Positions 50,980 to 63,218 of a DNA stretch of 64,000 bases are shown in pieces (the stretch's first letter is position 1; every line of letters begins with the position of its first letter). The stretch comes from Prunella strophiata (lineage: Eukaryota; Chordata; Aves; Passeriformes; Prunellidae), in the NCBI GenBank assembly GCA_036583965.1, contig JAZBQD010000014.1, positions 55,681,626-55,745,625 of the forward strand, read 5' to 3'. The notes below the pieces were generated by a model. It saw nothing but the letters and a program-made list of their open reading frames with translations, was not told the origin of the DNA and did no database searches. The position numbers and the translations under genes are program-made.

Positions 50980-52127
50980 TCTCTTTTCTAACCAAAAATA
51001 CCTTACTGACTTGGTAGACAACAGGAGAGCAATGTATATTGTCTACTTTAACTTCAGTGAAGATTTTAACAGTTTCTCCCTCAAGACCATCACAGAGAAG
51101 CTGTTGAAGTATGGGCTGGATGAGCAGACAGTAAGCTGAACTGAACAAAAGCTGAATGTCCAGGCCCAGAGGGTCGTGATCAATGGCACAAATCCTAGAT
51201 GGAAGACAATAGCTAGTGGGAGTCTACCCTTATAAGGGGTCCAGTCCCTTATAACATATTCACTAACAATCTGAATGATAGGGAAGAGTGTTCCTTCTGC
51301 AAATTTGCAGGTGACACAAAACTGGGAGAAGTGGCAGATATGCCAAAGGGTCATGCTGCCATCCAGACAGACCTCAACAGCCTGAAGAAATGGCCTGACA
51401 GGAACCTCATGAAGTTCAACAAGAAGTGCGTCAGTATATGTTGTACACCAATCATTTGGAAAACAGCTTGGCAGAAAAGCAGGCAGCAATGTGACTGTAA
51501 GCCAACAATGCACCCTTGCTGCAGGAAAGTTTAATGGTATCCTGGCCAAAGCAGATGATTGTGAGCAGGTTAATGGAGGTGATCCTTTCCCTCCACTCGG
51601 CCCTGCTGAGGACACAGCTAGAGTGTTGTGTCCAGTTCTGGGCTCCTCAGTACAAGGCATGGACATACTGTAGACAGGTCAGTGAAGGCATGAAGATGGT
51701 AAAGGGACTGAAGCTTCTCTCCTATAAGGAAACACTGAGAGAGCTGGCCTGTTCAGGTTAGGGAAGAGAAGTATCAGGGGGATTTGATCAATACCTCCAT
51801 ACCAAATACAATTTGATAAAGGGAGTGTGTAAAGACAGAATCAAGGTCTTTTCAGTTGTGCCCAGTGATAGGACCAGAGGCAACGGGGCACAAATGCTGA
51901 AGGTTTCCTCTGAACATCAAGAAACAATTTTTTTTACTTTAAGGGTGACTGGATACTGGTACAAGTGGAGTCTTCAACCTTAGAAATACTAAAAAAAAAA
52001 TAAAAAAATCTGGATATAATCATATGCAATCAGTTCTGAATGGACCTGCTCGAGTAGAGCTGTTGGACCAAATGAATTTAGAGGCCCCTTCCAACATCAG
52101 CTGTTCTGTAAATCTGATTCTGTAATG
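50980..52127 (+). mobile_element. CR1 LINE fragment: reverse transcriptase part of ORF2 to 3' end, inactive
   Basis: The longest CR1 copy in the window, about 1.15 kb, 5'-truncated inside the ORF2 reverse transcriptase. Recognisable pieces in shifting plus frames are 'AMYIVYFNFSEDFN' (the RT motif A region, normally YLDFSKAFD), 'KYGLDEQTVS', 'AQRVVINGT', 'KFAGDTKLG', 'NLMKFNKK' and 'QFWAPQYK'. The catalytic FADD motif reads FAGD at 51304-51315, so one catalytic aspartate is lost, and in-frame stops also occur. The 3' end has 'CCCCTTCCAACATC' and 'GATTCTGTAATG'. The 207-codon minus-strand frame at 51043-51666, the longest in the window, is antisense to this ORF2 and is not a gene. Confidence 0.93.
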
Positions 52128-55100
52128 CATACTTTTGACTGAAGCCCAGGGAAAATACAGAATTCAATAAACGTGTTCAAAGCATTATAAAAAAAGGCAG
52201 CAACATCCTACATCAAATTGAAATTTTAATTGCATCAGGCTTAGCTGTGGCTGACTCTATTAATCCTCCATTTAAATGAGTATTAAATCCAGTAAAATAA
52301 AGTTATTTTCCACATACCAATAGCAACACTTACTTGTTTGGTACTACACTATCTGTATGCAAACACTGCTAATACAAATGCCTTCATATAAACACTCACA
52401 TGCATGTCCTGTTTGGCATATTCATAGAAATCACTATACCTGTAAAGTATATTGATTCATCTTTTATCACATTGCTTCTCCATTTAGACAAACAAAAGAT
52501 CAAGAGTCTTTTTGTTTAAATTAATCTTTGTATGTTATAACAGTAACATTGTTAGATGGGTTGACAACTCATACTGGTGCTATGCACTTCATTATAACTA
52601 GAAGAAATTTAGAGCTGAGGAATATAATAGGCAATTATAGATAATATATTAAGATAATTTTTCTCTCACTTCAACCAACTGAAGCTCTCCCAGAAACAAG
52701 TATTGCTCATCCAGTCAGAAGAAGAGATGCTCACTGTTAACGCTGTTCTACAAGTTGTTTGAACAGGCAGTTGTGACTAAGAAGTAATTTACACCAGGAA
52801 GACAGAAGCATATAAAATCATCAAGCTAATGAAAGCCCTTTATTCAGAATCCTTCACAAAATCAAAATACAGTTAACTTAATTTTATGAATATTTTCAGT
52901 GCCTTTAACAGCACCTGGATAAGGAGCAGCTGTGAAGATAAAACATTATTCCATAATGCTTTATGATCATAAATCTCATTTGTGTGTTTCCACTCTCATT
53001 TAATTTTATATCAGTTCAGGCAATGGGACTGCATATTTTCATGAGCTGCATTCCATTCATCAGACAATCTTTAGGAGGGAAAAGAGTTACTGGTATGACA
53101 AAAAGTAGGTATAATAGAGTTTTATGCTTTGGGGAATAATGGGGAATAAAAATAACATAGTAATTATTTGAGGAATAAAAATAACAGCTCCGCTTATGGG
53201 CAGCAGAGAGACTTTAGTCATAATCTATGTGGTGTTGTGTGTTTTTCTGTATTATTAGCCCTGCATGGCACTGCTAAAGAGAAATGGTGGCAAGTCAGGA
53301 CTAATACAACAGGAACTGGAGTATTTGTAATTCCCTCCTCAACATCTGTTGCATAAAATGTAATTTGTTCATTTGTACAAGCTGTGCTTCTTTAGAGGCA
53401 ATCTCCAAATCCTTTTTTTTTGGATGTACCTGCACTAATTTTCACAATTTAAATGTGGCCCAAAATAGCTTGCATTTCAGTTTCACATAATTTGAGGATT
53501 CTGCAGTGTGCAAACTGTTTATTTAAATTACACAAAATACAAAGCAACACAGGGGTATGAGTGACCAGCGAGTCTGAAAAAAACTCAGATTCAAAGAGGA
53601 TTTTTGTTGGGTTTGTTTTGGTTGGCTTTTTTTCAAGAGGCAGAGCTCTCAAATCACCAGGAAGAATATTAAGGAAAGCAGTTAATATGTAGTTAAAGGA
53701 ATCTTAATGCATATGAACATATGCTGTTTTACCTAATTTTGATCAACTTAAAAGTAAAAATATCTTTATTCTTTCAGCTGGGTTTAACACACCATCTGGT
53801 ATAATTATTCCTTAGGTAGCACACCATAAAGTTAATAGTAAAAGTATTGTTAAGCCAATCAAAAAGAACATTTCTGATGTGATTTTTCACCAAGGATGTT
53901 TCTCTTAAACCCATTGACTATAAGGTCAATGTAATAAGCTTTTGCATAAGGATTATGTTACTGCCAGTGCTTGACAGATGTTAGTTGCAAATAATCACCT
54001 CTCAATTGACTCAAATCTGCTTACTAAGTGAAAGAATTTAATCATAATCTAAAGTGCTCCTTTAATCTCGAATTTTAGGCAAATGTTTCATTTAAAAATT
54101 GTTGAGAAGCTATAACAACATTAAAACCACAAAATCCTACAGGATTGTCTACTAAAAGGAAATAAACTGGAGTTTATAAAAGTCACATTGATTAAAGAGA
54201 CATAATTCTAAAGCTAATCTCAGTCCCCATTTCAGCAAAGAAAGATGAAGCCTTCAGAAGCCCAGTGAGCCTTCTGAAATCCACTTCTTTGATCAACTAA
54301 GCAAGTGAAATATGGTGTGTTCATTACTCATTGTAATACCAGAGGGACAGTACAGATTTAGGGATTCACTTCAACATCTTTGAGTTGAAAAGTGACTTCA
54401 ATCAGTTTTGCATAATCCCAATTTTAAGGACTTCTAGTAAAGTACACCATTCCACTCCTGCTGACTTTCAAGACTTAATTATTGTTTTAAAATTTTAGCT
54501 AGAAACTACTTCATGTTTTTTATCTTCAGAAGTATTATTAAAAAAAATAATGCTGTAACAAATTCTCACAAAACTGAATGCTTCCTTATGGTCCCAAAAA
54601 ACCTGTTTCTTAACTGATCAGAAAATGATAAGAAGGGGCTATAGAACAGAATTTCATCTCAACAGGTTTATAAGAATTACTTTATCAAACACACAGTATG
54701 CTATTTTCAATTTATCCAAAGAAAGGGAGAAGTTCTAGAATATATTACATGAGTGCTTGATATTATCATCATAACATATTTTCATTTAAAAATGTAGTAT
54801 TATATGTTCTCATTTCCTATTCCAGACTTTAGCTATGTGTTTGATAAAAATGCTACATGGTGATCATGAATTAACAAAGCAGATATCAGTCATACTGAAA
54901 AAATAGACCACATTAAATCACTTTAATGTCACAGTTAATAATTGTTTTCCCAATTCCTATACTTTGTTGCCCATTGTCACAGTATACAATTTATGGCATA
55001 GTACTGCCATTCTAAATCACACCAGTTACAGTGGAGTCCAGTGACCCCAGGAAATACAAGAGGCAAAAAAATAATTTAATTTCCCAACAGCCATGCTAAA

Positions 55101-56282
55101 TTGAGTTAATGGAATTAAATTTTCATTTACTAAATGCCCCTAAATCTCATTCAACTGCAGACTCCCTGAGCACAAAACAGCTTGGGAATGGAGAGCTTTA
55201 GAGACAAGTGTCCTATAGCCCTGTTATGTCCTTAGATTTCCCTAAGGATACATTTGCAGCTACCTCTGTGAGTATTGGGCTGAATAAATGGCTGATGCAA
55301 CCAAGTAAATTTGTTCCTGTGTTTCAGGATAAATAAAGAACTGAACTAAACAGACCTGTAACCATAAAATGATAAATAAATTACATCAAGAGAACTTTGG
55401 GTACATAAATGTGTCTTCTCAACAGAAGAAATGTTACACAAAAGACATGGATCTCTCCCAGGACCCATTTGGGGAAGTCCTACAGATAAGAACATACCAT
55501 ATTGATGAACAGAAGTCATTCCATCTGTAAGACAAAACTTGCATTTAAAAAGCCTTGTCAAACAGTCCAAGGGAGCTAATCAACTTGTCAGAGATATCAG
55601 GAGATGAAGACAGTAATCCATAGGTAATTCCATGATTTAGTGAAGATTTATTGGAAGGAGTAATCTCAGCCACATGATCCTACACATTTTTATCCAGCCA
55701 CAGCACTCAAGGAAGCTATCTGTCTGAAACAAATTTGACCAAAAGAGTCAGCAGACAAACAAGTCTACATGAGCTCTCTTCAAGTAATCAAATAAGGTGC
55801 CTTGGTATCACAGGCCCTTATGTAATAAAATCTTGTTTCCAAATCAATTAAATTCCACTTCCACTTAATCCTGAACTAACACTGCCTTTCTTTCTTTTTT
55901 TTAATCTTTTTTCTTCTTTATTCTTCTTATGTACTTTATATCTCTCAGTTGTTGTTTGACTAAACGATTCAAGCAATTTTCAACTTCATTTGTAGAAGGG
56001 ACATTCCATTTTTCTGAATATCCAATTGTTTTTCTCCCTAGTTCAGTTTGAGTTTCTGAATAAAGGAAATTATACATGGCTTTTCTAATCAAGTCTAAAC
56101 AACGCTGTCTGTAGTGACATTAATGCTTCTCTATTTTCTAATTCACCTTGGGGTCACACATCTTTTTCACAATTCCAGTAATGATTCACAGCTCTTCTGC
56201 AACTAACCACCATGCCAAGGATCCCTGCTGCTGGAAGGTGATCCTTCATTTTGGTGCAGAAATTCCTGCTGATAATTAAGAA
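52128..56282. other. AT-rich non-coding stretch
   Basis: About 4.2 kb with no recognisable gene or repeat family. Short open frames (53168-53356 plus; 53449-53652, 55346-55570 and 55901-56092 minus) show no domain. Confidence 0.55.
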
Positions 56283-56735
56283 ACAGAATCACAGAATAGT
56301 TAAGGTTGGAAGAGCCCCTAGGTGAATTTCTGTTCCAACCAAGGCATGATCACCTAGAGCAGGTTACATAGGAATGTGTCCAGAGTGGGAGACTCCACAA
56401 CTTCCCTGGGCAGCCTGTTCCAGGGCTCTGCCACCACTGATGTGAAGTTGTTCCTCATGTTGAAGTGGAACTTCTTGTTTTTCAATTTATTGCCATTGCT
56501 TCTCATCCTGTCCTAGGGCACCATGAAGGAGAGTCTGGCACATCCTCTTGGCACAGGCCTTTGAGATATTTGATGAGATCCCCTCTCAGTCTGCCCTACC
56601 CCAGACAAAACAGGCCCAGCTGCCAGTCTTTCCTCATAACAGAGATGCTCCAGACCCCTAATCATCCTTGTGGCCTCTGCCAGACCCTCTCCCTCACTAG
56701 GGCCAAGTGGAGAAGCAGCATCACCTCCCATCATC
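56283..56735 (-). mobile_element. CR1 LINE fragment, ORF2 C-terminus through 3' end, minus orientation
   Basis: On the minus strand it begins in the C-terminal part of ORF2, where the frame of 56513-56752 contains 'MIRGLEHLCYEERL', a hallmark of CR1 ORF2. It continues through 'GGAACAGGCTGCCCAGGGAA' and 'GGCTCTTCCAACCTTAAC' and ends 'TATTCTGTGATTCTG'. It is one of the better-preserved copies here, but the frame breaks after the hallmark stretch. Sequence beyond about 56700 is less certain. The plus-strand open frame at 56465-56773 is an antisense shadow. Confidence 0.92.
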
Positions 56736-59579
56736 TTCTCAATGAACCTCATATGATGCTGTACTTCATGTAACTGTAGTTGATTCCATTCTATTCTCAG
56801 TCTTCACTAATCATCCCCTGGAGTTACACTTTTTCTTATAGATAACATATCAGTACGATTTTAATATGCAAGCTAGAGGAGATATGTTCACCCTAAATGC
56901 ATTTGCTTCTTCAAGCATTAGACACAATCCCTTCTTTGATATTGCTTAGACCCTATGCTTCAATACAAAACATCCCAAGCTCATACTGTAGCATATGACA
57001 TGATCAAATAATTTGTTCTAAACTAGGGAAACCAGCCAAACAACAAATTCTACATACAAAGACTATTACAACAGCTATCTGATTTTATATGTAAAAAAAA
57101 AAATTCTTAATACTTTTCATTTAGTAGGAAGCAGCTGTACTCTTTACTATGTGGAGAACAGGAGGGGAAACAGCTGTTTAAAAAATCCCAACATTTGTAG
57201 TGAAAAATGGGTTCAACTTTGGGAATAATTGATGTTGCCAGTAGATTGTTTGAAAATTACCAGCAAAGCATTGAAACAAAATGCATTAAAATTCAGTAGA
57301 CTTTTAAGTAATTTTCAATGTGAAAATTAATTACAACTATTAACTGTTGGTCTGTTCACACATATTAGCGGTCAAGAATACACAACTGCAGCTTAAAATA
57401 AATTCTTCAGTCACTCACTGGTAGCTGTGACTAAAAGCTACCTAAATGTATTAGGAAACTCTTGCAAAAGGGAGCCTTGAAGTATAAACAGAAAGTTACC
57501 ACTTTATCCCTTTCTGTAGATTATTTCTTTTTCATTGCAAGTTCTAATAACTTGATCAATGAAACAAGATACCCAAAATTATTATGGGGTATTTTACCAT
57601 CAGTTTTCTAAGTGAAGAATTACATAGTTGAGGAACAAAAGATGCACTGAGATTCAGTGAAGATTAAGCCTTACCCTATTCTTTTTGTTCCCATGTCAAT
57701 CCACTAAAACAAAACATCAATAGCTTTTTTCCTATTTCAATAAGTGTACTATTCTTCAAAAATGAGGCTAAATGAATTATTTTCCTGTAGAGAATCCGAC
57801 ACAATATTTTCTAATTAGGGAAGTACCTGTTTTTCTGCAAACACACTTACAAGACATAGATGTCAAGTTTTAATGTGTATGTGCAGAAATGTACATTTAT
57901 GTAACTCAGAAAGACTGGTCATTTGATTATGGGTGCTGGCCAGGCATTAAAAGTACTAAACCACACAACACTTTGACGTCTCAGTGCTGAACATGTTCTC
58001 AGCTGCTGGCCAAAATCTGATCACCTTTTTCTAAGCAAAATATTCAGTAAAGTAGTAAAAAACCCTTCTGTCTAACACCACCTGTCACCTGGGCTTCAGA
58101 CCAGGCCACTAGCCTGAGACAGCACCTGTGGCTCTGCTGGATGACCTCTGCATTGTAGGGAAAAGGAAGACAGTAATGTCAATTCTAACAAACTTGGTGT
58201 CTTTGATATAGCTGACCTCCAAATACTCCTACTTTCATCCCAAAGACATGTTGCAGACAGCAAACACTAACAGCCTGAAATCACTTGGGCCATTTTTCTC
58301 AAACCACAAACATGGGGAAGTACAGGCATTCATTTTCTCTACCATCTTCAGACTCTCACAGTGGTTGCACTCCTCCTATTTACTTTTCATCAGAATCTAG
58401 ATCTGCTAAGTGCAAGAAGCAGAATCTACACACAGCATTCAACTCTACCCTGCACCAAGTATGAACATAAACAAATTCTGTAAAAAGCTCCTGTTTAGAG
58501 AAGAGGTGGTGAGAACTGAATGCCAAAACAATGGTTGAAGCATGACAAAAAAACCTTTCTTTGGAATCATTTTCATTTACAAATACATTTGTGTCATTAA
58601 AACAGGTCACAGCTTCAAAGATATGTTTTCTTCCTCATCTTTGGCTCAGATACCATGGAATCAAAAAATGTTTGCCTGGATTTCATCTGAGATTTACTGG
58701 AACTTACCAAGCATGGGTTGGTCCTGGTGAACTGGTCAGTCATTTCTCCAGATCTGCACTGCATGTATGAAAGGAGGAGGGAACTATGATTTTATGTGGA
58801 AATGAAGCTTCAAAAGAGACAAAATTCAAAAGAACCAACTAAGTAATAAAAATGTCTACAAAGATTAGTTCAAACTTTCAAAGACCTACACTGGTCCATG
58901 AAAGTAACTTCTGTACTCATTACCATTCCAAGAAAACATTATGTTTGTCATTCTTCACAATGAAGTGTAAGCAACAAAAATTTTATGATGGTATTAGCAT
59001 CATTCTGATACTAATTCCCACAAGATTAATAGAATGCAAATCCAATTTATTCAGATTAATTTACCTTCATTTTCTTCTTTTACACACAAAATGGAAAGAC
59101 TCCTATAAATTAATTGAGCTATTTATTCTCCAAAGGAGAGAGAGGGACATGCTTGTTGGCAGTGTTTTATGAACCTGAAAGGTAATGGGGCTCATAAAAC
59201 TCTTTGACACATGTTTTTGAGCTTCACATAATTAGTCTGTACCTCATACTTGAAGTGTAAAAAAAGACTAGTTTCTTTTGCCTGATCATCTACTAGCCAA
59301 ATTTGCTGTTCACAAGAATTTATGTCATAGATTTTTACTCCCTTCTCTTTAAAAAATAATATTTAAATTCATTGAGGTAGTACATCTTATATAAAAGCCA
59401 AAAATAGCAGTTGCATTATGCCTATCCTGCAAAAACACACACCACAACCACTCTTTTTCAATGTTATTGAAAACATATGAAGAAAATGAAGTTACATTTA
59501 GAAACATGTTGTTAATGTACAATCAATATCCTTCATGGAAAATTGAGATTCATCTTCTTAAATGAATTGAGATTCATCT
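56736..59579. other. AT-rich non-coding stretch
   Basis: No gene is recognised. A GC-richer patch is at about 58075-58145. The plus-strand frame at 58852-59172 (106 codons) lies in ordinary AT-rich sequence and shows no domain. Just before the next CR1, AATTGAGATTCATCT occurs twice (59541-59580) with a period of about 25 bp. Confidence 0.5.
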
Positions 59580-59779
59580 GTTCTTCCCAGAAGGAGTGTC
59601 TGGGCATTGGAACAGGCTGCCCAGAGAGCTGGTGGAGTCACCATTCCTGGAGATGTTTAATAAAACACTGGACGTGGCACTTACTGCCAAGGTCTAGATG
59701 GCAATGTGGTGTAAGGTCATAGGTTGGACTGGATGATCTCAAAAGTCTTTTCCAACCTTATTAATTCTGTAATTCTGTG
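59580..59779 (+). mobile_element. CR1 LINE 3' fragment
   Basis: About 200 bp with the standard bird CR1 tail: 'GGAACAGGCTGCCCAGAGAG', 'GTGGAGTCACCATTCCTGGA', 'GGTTGGACTGGATGATCTC', 'TTTTCCAACCTTA', then ATTCTGT-AATTCTGTG, two octamer remnants. It is 5'-truncated and non-coding. The tail is close to the family pattern, so this copy may be younger than the 13940-14236 one. Confidence 0.95.
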
Positions 59780-60543
59780 TGGTCTTACATGGACCTGTTT
59801 TGTCATCTGTATAGAATCTATTCAGGCAATGGGGAAGAAAATCTGCTATAAAATGAGGCTTATGCTGTGTGTGCATGGACTCTACTTGGTACAGACAGAA
59901 TCACTCTCCAAAATAGGCTGTAGGAAAAAAAGATACTAATTTCTGGTATTTGTAAAAATTTCCCATTTAGATGAAAAATTTCTCAAACGTGGTATAAAAA
60001 CTAAAATGAACAGAGAACTAAGGCACATTTAAAGTAATATCTCAAAGCTACCTTTAGAAATCTAGCATGTTTCAAAACAAGCAGTATAATTAATTTCAGC
60101 AGAGTAAGAAATATAGAGAGCTTGCTATATATCTTGATATTGTCTGCATGTGTTTCATATGTGGAAGCTCTTCTTCCTTTGTTAGTTCCTCTGGCTCTGA
60201 CACCACTGCAAATTTCCGATGTCTTGTTTCAACACTAGTCATCTTAAATCCAAGAAAAAAAAAAGTCTTCTCTTTTCACCATTAATACTCTTTCATCATC
60301 TGCAATTGATTTAAAGAGAGGCTTTTCAACTGTTTACATAAAATAAATCATTCCTCATCTTATGTACTTAAACTTGCTCAAATTCCTTGTTTTTAAGAAA
60401 CAAACGTGGTATTTTTCCTGGAATAATATAAACTCTTAATATATGTAGGTGTTAAATGTATCAAAAATCATGCATTCTGTCTGAGAACAGTCCCAGCAAG
60501 AACTACTTTCAATGCAGGAGAAAATACACTTTTATGGTTATCA

Positions 60544-60834
60544 CTATTGTGTTTTATAGATGCAAGCACTGCAACACTTCATGAACCTTGCGGCCAAGAT
60601 TCCTGTTAAGTGTACACAGCAAGTAAATGAATTTGCCAATACACATTCTGTAAGATCTTGATTTTCCTGTCTCTCAGCTAAAATACTACAAAAGCTAGGA
60701 ACGAACATTTTGACAGATTGTAACCACTTTAATTCCTGCACTACAACAGCTCTCACATTGAGCAAGAAGGCAGAAGTGTACGCTCTCAGCAGGTACAGCT
60801 GCCTGACTAGCAGTAATGTTTCAGACTCAGGTGC
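60544..60834 (-). other. Possible exon or decayed exon behind a strong splice-acceptor-like site
   Basis: On the minus strand a pyrimidine tract (CTCTCTCTGTCTTTCC) runs straight into CACAG at about 60835-60839, a textbook-looking 3' splice site. The sequence after it stays open for 96 codons to a stop at 60544, in phase 0. The frame also extends upstream to an ATG at 60879, but that part would be intronic. The peptide (starting APESETLLLVRQLYLLRAY) has a Leu-rich start, a 'VQELKWLQSVK' stretch and several Cys near the end. I recognise no family. No clear AATAAA follows closely. It could be a terminal exon of a non-coding RNA, an unannotated coding exon, or chance. Confidence 0.2.
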
Positions 60835-62029
60835 CTGTGGGAAAGACAGAGAGAGACACATTTGTTTCCAATGAAGCAAAACTAAAGTGGGTGATCCAGA
60901 GTATCAAATGGTCTTCTCATATGTGTATCCCCCTGCTTATTTTTATTTTTTATCTGAACTGTGGAAGTCTGTCAGCAAAAGTATGTTGAACTGAATAGGA
61001 GACCAAGGCAGGAGGAGAGAAGAAAATAAAAAAAATAAGATAAGAGAGACGTAGGTAAGAGGAAAAGCAACCGACACAGAGACAAGTCTCAGTGTGGATT
61101 CAGAAGCTTTCATTATTTAATGACAGAATTTTCTCTGGCAGCTCTCCTTTACACGTACCTGATTTAACCCAAAATTTTACTCCTCTGTTATTTCTTGGAC
61201 TGTGGTTGTTTTTTTGTTTTTTGTTTTTTTTTTTTTTCCTTTTAAATAAAATTAAAATAAAATTTGAAACAAGCAACAATGCCTAACTCATGGCAAAATC
61301 TCTGATCTTCCATGAAAGGAAAAAAAGTGCAGATTTAGGATTTTAGAGATGTAGGGGAAAAATGCTACATTTTGATGACTTAAGTTCAGCTACAGTGTTA
61401 CACTTACATTAAATATGTGAATTTACAGAAATATAGACTGAGAGGAGTAAATCAGAAGCAAAGTAAGAGTACAAAATTGGTCAAAAGCATACTTCAGAAA
61501 CGTTGCTATTTGACTTTACAGAAGAACTCTGTAATTCTCATTGTATATGCTTTATGTCACTATCACCTTCAAAGACTGAAACCAACTAGCTATGACTTAA
61601 GTTCTAGCTTTGTGACACCCACTTTTAAGACAGTTGTTTCTGTTCCTGGAAAATGGATACTGTTCAGACAAACCATAGGTGTCCTTTGTCACATGAAACA
61701 TATAGATAGTATTGACAGACATCTGAAATTTAGGGGCTCTTGTCATGACAACTGATACATAACTATCACATCTACCAGGGCTCTCCAGAAATCTTGCAAC
61801 CTAAAAGGCATGTTCAAATTACATGCACTGAAACTGAACGCATATTTTTTCCTCAATACTTCAGTACTAACCTTCTGTGCATAATCATATCTGTTGCTTA
61901 ATATACTTCCAAAATAATTGAAAACAGCAGAAGAAAATTTAAACTAAATTCTAACAAGGTACTTAGACTCAGGACTGCAGTATGCTGTATCACAGACTTT
62001 ATAATTGGGCTCAGAAAACCTGATGTAGG

Positions 62030-62047
62030 AAAAAAAAAAAAAAAAAA
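62030..62047. repeat. Poly(A) run, 18 bp
   Basis: 18 consecutive A on the plus strand. No AATAAA lies in the preceding 30 bp. Confidence 0.95.
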
Positions 62048-62825
62048 CAACATAAAAAAGCTCAGTTCTCAAATCTCTGCAGATCTAGCAGCTGGGAGAA
62101 AAATTCTCTACACATATATCAAGTTAATTTGTCTGAGAAGTCACTGACAAACTGTGATTCACATAGCAGTACCTGTCATGCCAACTAACAGAAAAGCACT
62201 TCAGAAAGTGGCAAGACAAACAGTAGGGGCAATTCACCTGACCTTAGATAAGAAAAATAAAGAAGCAAAACTGAAAAATACAAAAGATAGAAAACTAATA
62301 TTGGAACTCAATGTCAACACTGAACACTAAATTCAAAAAGAAGCCCTCAGGAAGGAAATGGTTATCATTTATTATAAACAGTGAAAGGAAAGGTAGTGAA
62401 ATATATTGGGAATGTGCTCTAATTAGATAATGTAGGAGATATTTTCTTGTGTTCTACATATTTGGTCTTTGATGGAGAGAAAAAAAAACAAACTATAATT
62501 TCCAGGAAATTTACTGGAATTTTTCATTTAAGAAAATGAGACAGGTGCACCATTTGATATTTGTGTCTACGCTTAAATTAAAATACTACAGGAAAAGATT
62601 AGTTTCACTCTGTGAAGCTGAGGATTCGAAAGGACATCCTTTTCCTCTATAAAGAGATTAATTATCTGAGAAAACAACAGACAGTGATTCTTAATACTAC
62701 CTGTTGTCAGTACAATGTCAATCCTATGAAGCCAGTGTAATGTTTACGCCAAAGAATAATCCAGTGTATACGTACAATATGCCAATGTATACGTACATTC
62801 CCATCAAATGTCAGGGCTAATTTTT

Positions 62826-63218
62826 AGCAGTAGCTGGGAGAGGGCATGTCTAGGACAGAGAGATTATTCCATACCACCTGCAGTCATTGTCAGGTGAAGG
62901 GGAAAGACACTCTCACTTTTGGGGAGAAGGGGTTCCTTCCAGTCAAGAAAACATGGCAGGGGAACTGTCAGGTCTTGTTCCTTCTCACAGAGTCCACAGG
63001 GACCATTTCTGCATGTGAATCACTCTCTTTTGCACTTTTATTACCATTGTTGCTGTTATTGTTCATTTCTTATCTCATTTCTGTTTCCAGTAAATGGTTC
63101 TTCTCTCAACCCATAATGTTTTGTACTTTCAACAGGAGGTGGGGTGGAGGGGGAACAGAGTTTGGGGTCTTTTTAGTGAGAGTACTAAATTGGAGAATAC
63201 CATTTCTAAACCATGATG
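62826..63218 (+). mobile_element. Degraded endogenous retrovirus LTR of a type widespread in birds
   Basis: The order of blocks matches a common bird LTR read 5' to 3'. 'GCTGGGAGAG' and 'AGGACAG' come first, then 'ATTCCATACCA' with 'GCAGTCATTGTCAG' (cf. the U3 pattern 'gggatattccataccat..gtcatgctcag'). A T-rich stretch of ATT/GTT units follows ('TTATTACCATTGTTGCTG'), then 'CAGTAAATGGTTCTTCTCTCAACCCA' (split here as two matched parts), a G-rich run and 'CTAAACCATGATG' (cf. 'ttaaaccacgac'). The TATA region after the U3 motif is not recognisable and U3 seems shortened. The plus-strand frame at 62846-63223 (125 codons) runs through the LTR and is not a gene. Confidence 0.68.

Larger units (their letters stand above)
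59780..62825. other. AT-rich non-coding stretch
   Basis: No repeat family is recognised. It contains a possible minus-strand exon (60544-60834, listed separately), a T/G low-complexity stretch at about 61205-61239, an A18 run at 62030-62047 and a 12-bp direct repeat TGTATACGTACA at 62765-62776 and 62786-62797. The plus frame at 61417-61755 (112 codons) shows no domain. Confidence 0.45.

Noticed and set aside
51043..51666. 207-codon minus-strand frame, longest in the window
   Set aside because: It lies exactly antisense to a recognisable CR1 ORF2 reverse transcriptase relic.
59370..59392. 'TTGAGGTAGTA', reminiscent of the let-7 microRNA seed
   Set aside because: The following bases do not match let-7 and no partner arm of a hairpin was seen nearby.
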